NCBI GenBank assembly: GCA_018389105.1 | Contig: JACATO010002136.1 | Location: 496,001-560,000 of the forward strand | Length of the DNA stretch: 64,000 bases | From: Nautilus pompilius | Lineage: Eukaryota > Mollusca > Cephalopoda > Nautilida > Nautilidae | Direction of reading: 5' to 3' | Shown: positions 23,380 to 35,107 of the stretch, piece after piece | Numbering within the stretch: the first letter of the stretch is position 1 | How the letters are laid out: every line of letters begins with the position of its first letter | Translations under genes and position numbers: made by a program | The notes under the pieces: model-generated | Seen by the model: the letters and a program-made list of their open reading frames with translations, nothing else | The model's database searches: none | Told to the model about the DNA's origin: nothing

Positions 23380-24480
23380 CCGACAATGCACTTAGAAAAG
23401 ATGAACAGTTGCTAGTCTCAAAAGAGATGAGAATGTCGTAATTCTCCCAAATGATAAATAAAAGACTACAACAGTTTTAATTAAGGTCCGAGAACTTCTA
23501 TAAAGGGGATAGTCTAAAAACTAAGGATTCACCGACACACGTTAGAAGGAGACTATGCGAAAGGTCTCCCGAAAAAGCCACAAAGAAAAATTTTTTCTGA
23601 GATCCGGAATAAGTTGCAATGGGGTTCCATGCCCTAACAAGGCATCTTCAGAAGGTTCTGACAGACAACATTAAAAATCTGTCGTCTAGTCTGGACATAT
23701 GCTAGTCAGCATTGACGATAAATAGTCTGTTCACAAATGTTCGACTAAAGACGTCTTGACCATCATAAAGAACAGTACCGAACAAGACGTTGACTTAAAG
23801 AAAAAAGCATGGTAACTAACAACAACCTTTTTGTAATGGAAACAAACTTTCAGTTTCAGGATTTCATCTGAGAACAAACTGCAAAAAAAAAAAAAATTGT
23901 TATGGAGTGACCCTCCGGCCATATGCTCGCAGATGTCTTTAAGGAGCATCAAGTACAAGTAACATCTGCTAACAAGAAATCTAAGAAATTGGTAAGATGC
24001 GTCGATGATAGTTTCCTTATCTATTCGTGTAATAGGAAAGATCTGGATCAGTTTAAAAACATACGAACAACATTCACTAGCTATCATAATGTATTTTTGA
24101 GACTGGACTTAGAAAAACATCTTTCTTTCTTGGATGTTCTTGATTCTAGGAAGAAGAGCAAACTGATTACTGTTGTGTACAAAAAGGATATACATCGTAG
24201 TCTTTTCTTCACCGACTCCATTTATCGTTGGAGAGTCCAGAAAGAAATATCTAAATGCCATTCAACAAAGGCAAGAAAGAACACGTCGTGGAACAGGATC
24301 GTGACTCAGAAAACAGGTAAATGTTTCCTAATTCTGCCGGAGCAGTTTATCAGGAAGTGAGCCGAGTCAAACAAACGGAACTTTGCTGAAGCAAAACAAA
24401 GAACTGTCATTTGATACGTTAAATGGGCTTCTAAATAGTTAGTCGGACTCTGTACCAACTTCGAAAACCAAAGTCATTCA
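23380..24480 (+). mobile_element. Penelope-like retroelement relic (reverse-transcriptase part)
   Basis: Scattered but ordered matches to Penelope-like reverse transcriptases: a VVILPNDK-like segment near 23435, a SLFTNV segment near 23725-23750, an MGSPSGHMLADVF segment near 23900, and a long block from about 23985 containing RCVDDSFLIYSCN (the YVDD-type catalytic box), a LEKHLSFLDVL block and VVYKKDIHRSLFFTDSIYRW. The last corresponds to the family's conserved FLDV and VYRKPTHTDRYL motifs. The region is broken in several places, old and not functional. No GIY-YIG endonuclease domain or terminal structure is recognisable downstream. Family assignment rests on recalled consensus motifs. Confidence 0.7.
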
Positions 24481-26908
24481 TCGAAAGTACTGTAACATTA
24501 TAGGATCAGTTTTAAAACTTGGTCCTATACCAATAGCCGATATCCACCGAAAAAGTACCAGGCAAAATAGAATGGCCCACAAACACCAGAGTAGAAGAGC
24601 ACGTGGGTTGTGCATCTAGAGAAGATCGTACGTGGTCATGAGATCGACATATCGAGCGGCCAGGCGGCTCCATCGCAGACCGCGAACAGCGGTGAGTGTC
24701 GAATAGATGCGGAAGGTAATCCGCCGGACTCTGCAGCCAATATACTGTAGACACCTATTGTTGAGATTAGTAGAACCTGGGCATCCATGTAAACTGATTT
24801 AAAAAAAAAAAAAGAGATTTGAATACCCTCAACAGCAATATCTAATGGGGAAGACGGTCGGTGAGCTAAAGTGTAGGTAAGAAGAAAAAAAACTATCAGA
24901 ATATTTAGTGACCAAGAGGAATTGGCAATGTGCTGATGTCTTTAACTTTATCGAAGGCTCAGCGGTGTAGGGTTAAGCCGGAAAAGTACGATGTTTCTGA
25001 AATTGGGATCCAACTAAAACTGTGCCTCCTGCCGGGCTTCGCCGAATTTTTTCCAAAGTTATGTGACTTGGAAATAATAATTATCCGGTATTGTTTGGAG
25101 AATAGCTCGCGCGCAGTAGAAAGTCGGATCGATTCGCCTCTGTTAAACAAGCGAAGAAGAAAAAAAACGTTTATAGAGTCTCCCGTGTTCAGATCTTCTG
25201 TTATCCAAAATTTCTACTTTCTGATGGTCGGGAACGATCTGGAAGTCAATTGGATTCCTTTAAATTAACGGTCCGATCTAACCATTCCTTAATTCTTTTA
25301 GTTATTTCGTTCTTGTGCATCTTAGATGTTGCTTTTGTTATTTATTATTTTCCTTTAGTAGATGATGCGATCAACGCCTTTCCTCTCTGCAGTTTCTTTT
25401 AAATCTTATTTAATCCGTTAATTGTTTAAAAATTAAATGGTTGGTACATATGTCAGAAAAACCGTTTCTCTACTCTCTTTTTCGTTTTTCCTTTGTCGGC
25501 TCCCAGAGTTGGGTCTCATTAGTCACAAGTTGTCAAGTACTGACTGGAGGGTCTCATATTTAAACCAAATTATAAACAGTAGTGACACTGGCATACTAAG
25601 TGCACCATAGATCTGCACTAGAAATGAGGGAAAGGGCGTTCTAGAAGAATAATCTTTCCAGCTGTAAAAGTCTAGAGTTTATTAATCTTACACTTTTACG
25701 ACATTGGACTCGGTGCTCGATACCTTCGTGTGACGTGGCTAAACAAGGTGAGCGCCGGGTCACTGGGCACGATCTGAGTTTGGCTTTTGCTCTAGAATTA
25801 ACTTATTTCTGCCGCCCTAACCTTACAATATCACCCTCTTCGATGTGGCCAAGGGCATTATTACATGCAGCCTTTGTCACTTGTTAAGTCCTTCGCGTTT
25901 TTGTTGCTGTTGTTGTTGGTAACTGACCCAATGGCCTACTGCTCCACCGAGCATCTTCCCCCGTTAAAGAGAACTCTGCCGGTCAGCATCTGGGAGCAAA
26001 TTGATACGTAAGGATTTGTATACATTGAACTCGTCGGCCCAAGCGTCTGTAAATCTGTACTAATTAGGGTTAGTGTGCATCTACTGACTTGTATACTCCT
26101 CTCGTAAAGCTTGTTCGTGAACTCTGAAGGCGCGTTCTGCGTTAGAGATAGAAGTAGCACCTTTTCGACGTCCACCATATCTACCTGCCACTCAAGTTAG
26201 TCTGCTTGTTGCCAGCTCGTGCTGCACTTATCGAAATCGCACCCCGTTCCGCAGAAACAAAAGGCAAAGTTCCAACACAAGTTGGTAAAAACGCTAAGCT
26301 TGCTACAGGTGAAAGTTCGGATAGGGATTTCCTGAACGCGCCTAGATCGATTCCTTTCGATCACGGGGAAGAATTGGGGGAATGAGATTGGCCATGAGGC
26401 TTGGATACCATTGCATGCCATTAAATTTGTGGCATTGGATCAGCCGGAAACGAGCCGGGAGCAATATCACTGTACTTGCTGGTAAAAGTATTGCACGGTA
26501 CCACAAATAATCTGGTATTTTGACATATGGCTCCAGAGCGACCATTACACGCGCCAGTGATGGCGTATTGCCAGGTTTTCATTTTTAAAAATATTTGGGA
26601 AAAAAAATTTGAAATACTCTTTTCTCATTTGTAGTGCTGCTATTGCAAAGTAGTGAAGTCGCTCGTATGAAACAGGGGAAACCATTACAGCGATGCTATT
26701 TCAGCCGGGCCTTATGTGAACCTCATTATTTCAGTATTACAATTTAAGTACACAAGAACTCCATTTTTTAAAAATAATTATACATTTCAAGTAAATTATT
26801 ACTTGACTAAATCTTATTACATTTGTTACTTGCTGCTGTAGATTAAGCAATTTCCCTCTTTTCTTCACGCAATTTTCAGCATTCTTTCTTCGGCCAAAAG
26901 ATTTTAGG
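24481..26908. other. Unassigned spacer
   Basis: No gene, RNA or transposon recognised. Frames of 60-112 codons occur on both strands and overlap. A GTT-rich run lies near 25900-25920. The first few hundred bases may still be degraded Penelope sequence. Confidence 0.5.
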
Positions 26909-26992
26909 TGAGAGAGAGAGAGAGAGAGAGAGAGATGGGGGGAGAGAGAGAGAGAGAGAGAGATGGAGAGAGATGGAGAGAGAGAGAGAGAG
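26909..26992. repeat. (GA)n microsatellite with GATGGA interruptions
   Basis: About 84 bases of GA repeats, interrupted by ATGGGGG and ATGGA. Purine-only on the + strand. Confidence 0.95.
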
Positions 26993-27547
26993 TTCTCCTA
27001 TTACTGGCGTGATGTTGTGTGATTGGAAGTAGTTCGTCGCTTAGCAACCTCCATTCCGAGAGGACGTTATTAAAGTAATTCGCTCGGTGCTGTACGGGCC
27101 GAGAGACGGTAATTCCACGGCGCCCTGCTTTCCCCGAAAACCTGATTGTGCAGTCAATTTTAGAGATGTGAAAACTGCAAGGAAGCAATTATTCGCTGAC
27201 TGAATTAACCCTGAGCGAACGTTGTAAATCAATGAAAGAAAATAAAAAAAAAAATTTAAATTAAAAAAAAAAATGGAGGGGAGAGAAAGAAGAAAATTGA
27301 GGAATTCAGCACCGCATAACGAGGAACCGGCGTCTTGAGGTTTACCTTACGAGTTTCTGCGTAGGGTGACAAAAATTAACAAGAAATTATTTAATTTTAA
27401 TATATTTATATACTCGACCCCCCAAAACCTTTTTTTTTTAATTGATCGGGGTCATGCTTCGGCTCTCCCACCGATCCTTGGGTTTCTTCCTGACAATACA
27501 AAAGACCATCAGGGAGCCAACGTCCCTGGTTTAACACGAGTTGAGGT
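26993..27547. other. Unassigned spacer before the 32-bp minisatellite
   Basis: Contains two poly-A runs (27242-27275) and a poly-T run (27428-27439). No gene recognised. Confidence 0.55.
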
Positions 27548-30500
27548 TGGGGAACGGACGGATTACTAGAGAAGCGGAGAGGGAGCGAACGGATTACAAT
27601 AGAAGCTGGGGAGGGAACGGACTGATTACTAGAGAAGCGGAGAGGGAGCGAACGGATTACAATAGAAGCTGGGGAGGGAGCGAACGGATTACTAGAGAAG
27701 CTGGGGAGGGAACAGACAGATTACTAGAGAAGCTGGGGAGGGAGCGAACGGATTACTAGAGAAGCTAGGGAGTGAGTGAACGGATTCCTAGAAAAGCTGT
27801 GGAGGGAACGAACGGATTACTAGAGAAGCTGGGGAGGGAACGAACGGATTACTAGAGAAACGGAGAGGAAGCGAACGGATTACAATAGAAGCTGGGAGGG
27901 ACCGAACGGATTCCTAGAGATGCTGGGGAGGGAACGAACGGATTACTAGAGAAGCTGGGAGGGAGCGAACGGATTACTTGAGAAGCTGGGGAGGGAACGA
28001 ACGGATTACTAGAGAAGCGGAGAGGGAGCGAACGGATTACAATAGAAGCTGGGGAGGGAGCGAACGGATTACCGGAGAAGCTGGGGAGGGAGCGAACGGA
28101 TTACCGGAGAAGCTGGGGAGGGAGCGAACTGATTACCGGAGAAGCTGGGGAGGGAGCGAACTGATTACCGGAGAAGCTGGGAGGGAGCGAACTGATTACT
28201 GGAGAAGCTGGGAGGGAGCGAACTGATTACTGGAGAAGCTGGGGAGGGAGCGAACTGATTACTGGAGAAGCTGGGAGGGAGCGAACTGATTACCGGAGAA
28301 GCTGGGGAGGGAGCGAACTGATTACCGGAGAAGCTGGGAGGGAGCGAACGGATTACTAGAGAAGCTGGGGAGGGAGCGAACGGATTACTGGAGAAGCTGG
28401 GGAGGGAGCGAACGGATTATTGGAGAAGCTGGGGAGGGAGCGAACTGATTACCGGAGAAGCTGGGGAGGGAGCGAACTGATTACCGGAGAAGCTGGGGAG
28501 GGAGCGAACTGATTACCGGAGAAGCTGGGAGGGAGCGAACGGATTACTAGAGAAGCTGGGGAGGGAGCGAACGGATTACTGGAGAAGCTGGGGAGGGAGC
28601 GAACGGATTACTGGAGAAGCTGCGGAGGGAGCGAACGGATTACTGGAGAAGCTGGGGAGGGAGCGAACGGATTACTGGAGAAGCTGGGGAGGGAGCGAAC
28701 GGATTACTGGAGAAGCTGGGGAGGGAACGAACGGATTTTGGAGAAGCGGGGAGGGAGCGAACTGATTACCGGAGAAGCTGGGGAGGGAGCGAACGGATTA
28801 CCGGAGAAGCTGGGAGGGAGCGAACGGATTACTAGAGAAGCTGGGGAGGGAGCGAACGGATTACTGGAGAAGCTGGGGAGGGAGCGAACGGATTACTGGA
28901 GAAGCTGGGGAGGGAGCGAACTGATTACCGGAGAAGCTGGGAGGGAGCGAACGGATTACTAGAGAAGCTGGGGAGGGAGCGAACGGATTACTGGAGAAAC
29001 TGGGAGGGAGCGAACTGATTACTGGAGAAGCTGGGAGGGAGCGAACGGATTACTAGAGAAGCTGGGGAGGGAGCGAACTGATTACTGGAGAAGCTGGGAG
29101 GGAGCGAACTGATTACTGGAGAAGCTGGGAGGGAGCGAACTGATTACTGGAGAAGCTGGGGAGGGAGCGAACGGATTACTGGAGAAGCTGGGGAGGGAGC
29201 GAACGGATTACTGGAGAAGCTGGGGAGGGAGCGAACGGATTACTGGAGAAGCTGGGGAGGGAGCGAACGGATTACAATAGAAGCTGGGAGGGAGCGAACT
29301 GATTACTGGAGAAGCTGGGGAGGGAGCGAACGGATTACAATAGAAGCTGGGAGGGAGCGAACGGATTACTGGAGAAGCTGGGAGGGAGCGAACGGATTAC
29401 TGGAGAAGCTGGGGAGGGAGCGAACGGATTACTGGAGAAGCTGGGAGGGAGCGAACGGATTTTGGAGAAGCTGGGGAGGGAGCGAACGGATTTTGGAGAA
29501 GCTGGGGAGGGAGCGAACGGATTTTGGAGAAGCGGGGAGGGAGCGAACGGATTACTGGAGAAGCTGGGGAGGGAGCGAACGGATTACAATAGAAGCTGGG
29601 AGGGAGCGAACGGATTACCGGAGAAGCTGGGAGGGAGCGAACTGATTACTGGAGAAGCTGGGAGGGAGCGAACGGATTTTGGAGAAGCTGGGGAGGGAGC
29701 GAACGGATTACTGGAGAAGCTGGGAGGGAGCGAACGGATTACTGGAGAAGCTGGGAGGGAGCGAACGGATTTTGGAGAAGCTGGGAGGGAACGAACGGAT
29801 TACTGGAGAAGCTGGGAGGGAGCGAACGGATTTTGGAGAAGCTGGGGAGGGAGCGAACGGATTTTGGAGAAGCTGGGAGGGAGCGAACGGATTTTGGAGA
29901 AGCGGGGAGGGAGCGAACGGATTTTGGAGAAGCTGGGAGGGAGCGAACTTTTTACTGGAGAAGCTGGGAGGGAGCGAACGGATTACTGGAGAAGCTGGCG
30001 AGGGAGCGAACGGATTACTGGAGAAGCTGGGAGGGAGCGAACGGATTTTGGAGAAGCGGGGAGGGAGCGAACTGATTACTGGAGAAGCTGAGAGGGAACG
30101 AACGGATTACTGGAGAAGCTGGGGAGGGAGCGAACGGATTACTGGAGAAGCTGGGGAGGGAGCGAACGGATTTTGGAGAAGCTGGGGAGGGAGCGAACTG
30201 ATTACTGGAGAAGCTGGGAGGGAGCGAACTGATTACCGGAGAAGCTGGGGGGGAGCGAACGGATTACTGGAGAAGCTGGGGAGGGAGCGAACGGATTACT
30301 GGAGAAGCTGGGGAGGGAGCGAACTGATTACTGGAGAAGCTGAGAGGGAACGAACGGATTACTGGAGAAGCTGGGGAGGGAGCGAACGGATTACTGGGAA
30401 GAGGCTGGGGGGAGGGAGGGCGAACGGATTTTGGAGAAGCTGGGGAGGGAGCGAACTGATTACTGGAGAAGCTGGGAGGGAGCGAACGGATTACCGGAGA

Positions 30501-30984
30501 AGCTGGGGAGGGAGCGAACTGATTACCGGAGAAGCTGGGAGGGAGCGAACGGATTACCGGAGAAGCTGGGAGGGAGCGAACGGATTACCGGAGAAGCTGG
30601 GGGGGAGCGAACGGATTACCGGAGAAGCTGGGGAGGGAGCGAACTGATTACCGGAGAAGCTGGGGAGGGAGCGAACTGATTACTGGAGAAGCTGGGAGGG
30701 AGCGAACTGATTACTGGAGAAGCTGGGGAGGGAGCGAACTGATTACTGGAGAAGCTGGGGAGGGAGCGAACTGATTACCGGAGAAGCTGGGGAGGGAGCG
30801 AACTGATTACTGGAGAAGCTGGGGAGGGAGCGAACGGATTACTGGAGAAGCTGGGGAGGGAGCGAACTGATTACCGGAGAAGCTGGGGAGGGAGCGAACG
30901 GATTACTGGAGAAGCTGGGGAGGGAGCGAACGGATTACTGGAGAAGCTGGGGAGGGAGCGAACGGATTACTGGAGAAGCGGGGC
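27548..30984 (+). repeat. 32-bp purine-rich minisatellite, over 100 units
   Basis: The consensus unit starts GGAGAAGCTGGGGAGGGAGC and continues GAACGGATTACT, 32 bp. Common variants are a one-base-shorter GCTGGGAGGG form, CTGATT for CGGATT, and ACTGG, ACCGG, ACTAG or TTTGG before AGAAG (the TTTGG form is also one base shorter). Span divided by unit length gives roughly 105-110 units. The left 500 bp is the most degenerate (ACAATAGAAG, CTAGAGA types); units at the right are more uniform. Because units are 31 or 32 bp, they cycle through all reading frames and create long stop-free frames (up to 322 codons at 29679-30647) that translate as repeated GRERTDYWRSW / EGANGLLEKL / GSERITGEA. I see no start, splice or codon-bias evidence for coding. 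Confidence 0.97.
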
Positions 30985-31434
30985 AGATCAATTTTTTTAC
31001 AAAAATCTGGGCTATTGAAAGAAAGTCTTTAAAAAGTAATTAAGTATTTGCTCGTTAAAAGAAAAAAAAAAAGCTTTTTTCTCATATGGATTATTCTTTA
31101 ATAGGTGGATCTGTTTAAACGGGGGGTGGAATGCACAGTCTTTGTGCTAATTTAATCAGGTGCCAACATTTAGTATTCAATAACTGAAAACAAACGAAGT
31201 CGTGACATTCTTGGTGCACGCGCCCACGCTAGTCCAGGAAGTGGAAACTAGTGAAAACAGGTCACGTGCCTCCTTTGCTTTCTCATTTAGTAACTTCCAG
31301 CTGGACATTCACGTTCCACCTTGGTTCATCAGGCACGCGTAATGGGATAATTTAAATGCTAAGTCAAAATAACGTGGATGTTATTTCATTGTGGTGAATA
31401 AACAATGTTACAAGCAGTCATAACAAAAACGAAA

Positions 31435-31439
<5 letters not shown>
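30985..31439. other. Spacer between two tandem arrays
   Basis: AT-rich, no gene seen. A poly-A run lies at about 31060-31072. Confidence 0.6.
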
Positions 31440-31477
<38 letters not shown>

Positions 31478-31700
31478 TGTGTGTGTGTGTGTCTGTGTGT
31501 GTGTGTGTGTGTCTGTGTGTGTGTGTCTGTGTGTCTCTGTGTCTGTGTGTGTGTGTGTCTGTGTGTCTCTCTCTCTGTGTGTGTGTGTGTGTGTGTTGTG
31601 TGTGTCTGTGTGTGTGTGTCTGTGTGTCTCTGTGTCTGTGTGTGTGTGTCTGTGTGTCTCTCTCTCTGTGTGTGTGTGTCTGTGTGTGTGTGTGTGTGTG
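31440..31700. repeat. TG/TC compound microsatellite
   Basis: Mostly (TG)n punctuated by TC steps (GTGTCTGTGTG and GTCTCTCTCTCTG), with visible internal duplication: the GTGTCTGTGTGTCTC pattern recurs at about 31528-31570 and 31618-31660. Its stop-free frames (alternating Cys/Val on +, Thr/His on -) are artefacts. Confidence 0.97.
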
Positions 31701-31869
31701 CTTGCAAGCAGAAAGTTGTGGAAACATAGACAGAAACCATGTACATGGTTCTATGTATCAAAATAAAGATTTAAATGTGCATATTCATAAAATGATGTCG
31801 AAATAAAAACGTGATATCTACATATAATCATAAATGTTATCTTTATTGATCTTTTCATTCTTTTGATTA

Positions 31870-32130
31870 TTAAGTTTCACGAATTGTTTTTTGTCTGTCT
31901 GTTTGTTTGAAAGAGATATTGTGTATTTCGTTTGACTTGATTGCTTTTAATTTGCTTGATGTAACTTCTAGTTCTTCTAATTTTCGAGATTCATTCTCTT
32001 TTATTTGAACATCTGAGTATCTGCTGTCCAGGTTAGCATTTTTTCTTTTTTTATTTTGATTAATCAAGTTGTTGTGTTGTTTGACTTGAGCTATCATTTC
32101 CTTTAACTTTTTCACCAGGTGTTCCATCAT
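31870..32130 (-). CDS. Hypothetical 86-residue Lys/Asn-rich coiled-coil frame
   Basis: The minus-strand frame starts with two Met codons and opens MMEHLVKKLKEMIAQVKQHN. It is rich in Lys, Glu, Asn, Ser and Leu, with heptad-like spacing that suggests a short coiled coil. The stop is at about 31870, and AATAAA lies about 15-25 bases beyond on the same strand (near 31850). Unlike most frames in this window it is not a tandem repeat, and no competing frame shadows it. I recognise no family and see no upstream exon or splice evidence. It may be a chance frame in AT-rich DNA or a fragment of a transposon's first protein. Confidence 0.22.
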   Translation of the reverse strand: MMEHLVKKLKEMIAQVKQHNNLINQNKKRKNANLDSRYSDVQIKENESRKLEELEVTSSKLKAIKSNEIHNISFKQTDRQKTIRET

Positions 32131-34916
32131 TTTGGATTGGATGTAAGTTGTATGGTTTCATTTTGCTTCCAAGTTGGTAAGGTGGAATATTAGTTTGGTA
32201 CAACACAATTTACTAATGCTTACCAATGTTTATAAAAACACAACCAGTAACTGATTTACAATCAAAATAAAAGAAGTCCGAATAAATTCAGCCTCGGATA
32301 CTGTTTTAACGTAAGTACTTCTAGACGATTTCTTTTGCTTACAGTGGCGATCGCACTCCACAGAGATTTATATACGGAGTGCCAAAGCGATATAATAAAA
32401 GAAATAATTTCAGCACAAGTCATTTAAATTTTGCTGTTGAGTTTCTCGGTTTTCTAGCGGGGAGGGATGATATTGGAAATAAATTCTTCCGCCATGTTCT
32501 TTGAGCTTTTGAGATATCGACACGGATCCGACAACGAGACTCAATAGGAAAGATTTTTATGTAGCATCCCTCAACAAGAGACAAGCATGCAAAGCTTATT
32601 CAATATATATATATACGTCAAGCGAATATAATGTTCTCAAATAGTAATTACTCTTGGATATCTTGAAATAGGGCCAGTTATTTTCAGCCTGGATCATCAA
32701 AAGTACCTGCAATCGGTACCGGTCCAAAATTCTTAATACACCATGCAAAATCTCGAAGTTTCCATTCGAAGAAAGGTGAATTATTTTTAGTTAAACTGTA
32801 TTAAAAGTTAATAAAATTTTCTTTAAGAAACGTGAGTTTCGTTTAATTTGTCTTCGATAAGGCCGACATAGGGCCATGGTTTTGTTGCCATGAATATTTA
32901 TCTAATATATTAATGCAAATATACCATTTCTCATCAATGCGAAATGGTTAAAAACTCTACTGAGGTTAAAATCGCTTACATTCGTTTATTTGTCGACCAG
33001 AAGTTTTCCTTAAAGTGGCGTAGCTGCGAAAGTAAAAGTTTGGGGAAAGAGTGGTGCGGTATATTTCGAAGAAGGACATATCAAGTCGACGCTAAAAGAA
33101 AGCGCAAGAACGAGATAGAAAACGGAAGTAGATATCAAAATAACACTAATGCCAACCCCCTTTCATCGGCACGAAATAGGAAGCCACCCGCCAACGGGAT
33201 TCCCCAAAGTATCAAGTCAGCTAGAGACTTTCGAATGATCCAAACTACCGTCACGGAGAGACTTTTGCTGAGGCCGACGTGAATTTCCCTTTGGTCTACG
33301 GAAACCACTTCTGCGGAGCCACTCCGCTCAAGGTTATACTTCAGATAATACAAAAAAACAAAACAAAACCCTAATTAGTTGGCTATCACAGGAAAGCAGT
33401 TGTTCATTCATCGAGTGAGCGAGGGGCTAAGTCTACTGGCAACATCACCGATGGCTAGGCACGGCGAGATTTTGGTTCTTTTTCGAAAACATTGCGAGAA
33501 TCTGCGGAATCGAGAGAAAAATAGCAAACCATGGCATATTGCGATACCTTACAATTCCAAGTGGGCTGCGCTTTGTATTTCGAGCCATCGCAGAATTTGG
33601 TGGTTATGAAGAAATTATTAAAATGGATTCTAACATATGCTTTGCTCCGCTCTACTGCCAGTCTCCAGGCCAAAAATCAGGGAACTTTTAGACATGTTAT
33701 AGTTTAAGAAAAGCAAAGCAATCGGCCAGGTCTTGTTTGGGTTGCAATGCTGAAATGGCAGTAGATCCGAAACGGTCGTGCATTTATTAGACCCAGCTCC
33801 CAGATGGTTTCGATCAGTCTTGAGAGCAGATGGAAAAGAAGTGACGTTGCTGTTGTTTTTAGTGAATGACATTAGTAATCTTACTTTGGATACACATTAA
33901 CTAAAATAAATAGGAATAAATTAGCGTTTATTCTTCTAGCCTTAATATACAGTACTGTACTGTATAATTTTAGGTAGGTATGTCCCCCCCCATGTCAGTA
34001 ACCTATTGATTTAAATTGAACTGCTCGAGAACGCACGTTCCAAAAAAAAAACCGGTCGTTTCTGCGCATGCGTGCTTATCATAATTTGAAGTTCTACGTC
34101 CGTGTATAGTATTGGGAAGGGTTACTTTAGAGAACACTTGAGAGGTTATCAGTGGTAACGTTGAAAAACAGCAAAGATGATCAATGGCCGTACCAATGAA
34201 CGAAAGCTGCACGTCATATTTTGGATAAATCCGAAATAAAATTCGTCATAAATGGAGTTCATTCGTTTATGTATTTTCGTTCTTTTAACAAAATGTTAGC
34301 CAGAAGGAAGTAAAAATTATCTTTTTTTTTTTTACTGTAGATTATACAATATTATTAACAACAATGCGTCAAAATCATTCAGCAGCATAAAAAAAAAACA
34401 AAACAAAAAGTGGTAAGGGCTTTTAGGCTGATCTGATAGCTAGATACATATATCGAACTTTTTCAACGACGATCTAATGGCGTAAAAACTTGGCTTACGC
34501 ACCAGTCTTCAGTAATGGTTGGTGCCAAAAATCGTTCCAATTTTACACGAGTTTTACCTCGTGTGTCTCCACAGTTATTGCCTTAAGCTCAGGTAACCAA
34601 ACGGACTCCCCGTTTGTTTTAAACGAACGTTAGTCCGTTGTCGAAATCAAAACTAACACGCCTCATAGCTAAGCTCAGTTTTGCAATAGCTCTTCTGTAA
34701 AGAAGAGTGTGCATAGTGACGCCTGGCATTCCCTTCTACGTTATAACTGCGCAAGACTTCCTTAAGGCAAGAACTAAAAGTCGAACTCTCCAGAGTATTT
34801 AACCCTAACTTCCTATATGCGTTAGGTATCTAGCACCGTATTATAAACGGTAGGTGTGTTAAAACTGTGTCCATTTCAGCGTTTATTCACCCACCGGCTG
34901 GATAAAGCAAACCACC
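32131..34916. other. Unassigned spacer
   Basis: A (TA)n run lies at about 32604-32617 and a poly-T run near 34322-34333. A frame at 32944-33282 (+, 112 codons, Lys/Arg/Ser-rich) has no recognisable similarity. Nothing supports a gene. Confidence 0.5.
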
Positions 34917-35107
34917 CCTAATTTTTTGTGGTACAATGATGCCTACAAGGGAGACGGCCCTGATGATGGAACAGAGTGCCACGGTTGTCCGCTTGGAAGC
35001 ATTGCCAGCAGATTACCTCTAATTTTTTGACGTTCGCTGATGCCTACAAGGGAGACGACCCTGATGGAGGAATGTAGTGCCACGGTTGTCCGCTAGGAAG
35101 CATCGCC
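34917..35107 (+). repeat. Imperfect 101-bp tandem duplication
   Basis: AATTTTTT at 34920 and 35021, GCCTACAAGG at 34941 and 35042, and ACGGTTGTCC at 34981 and 35082 are all exactly 101 bases apart. The two copies agree over most of their length (GATGCCTACAAGGGAGACG, CCACGGTTGTCCGCT, GGAAGCAT, GCCA), with scattered substitutions. Only two copies are present. Confidence 0.9.

Noticed and set aside
29679-30647. 322-codon + frame and its overlapping frames in the 32-bp array
   Set aside because: Stop-free only because the tandem unit has few stops. Units of 31 and 32 bp shift frame repeatedly, so no single protein frame is maintained. No start, splice or codon evidence.
31386-31806. Cys/Val-rich (+) and Thr/His-rich (-) frames
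   Set aside because: Direct translation of TG/TC microsatellite.
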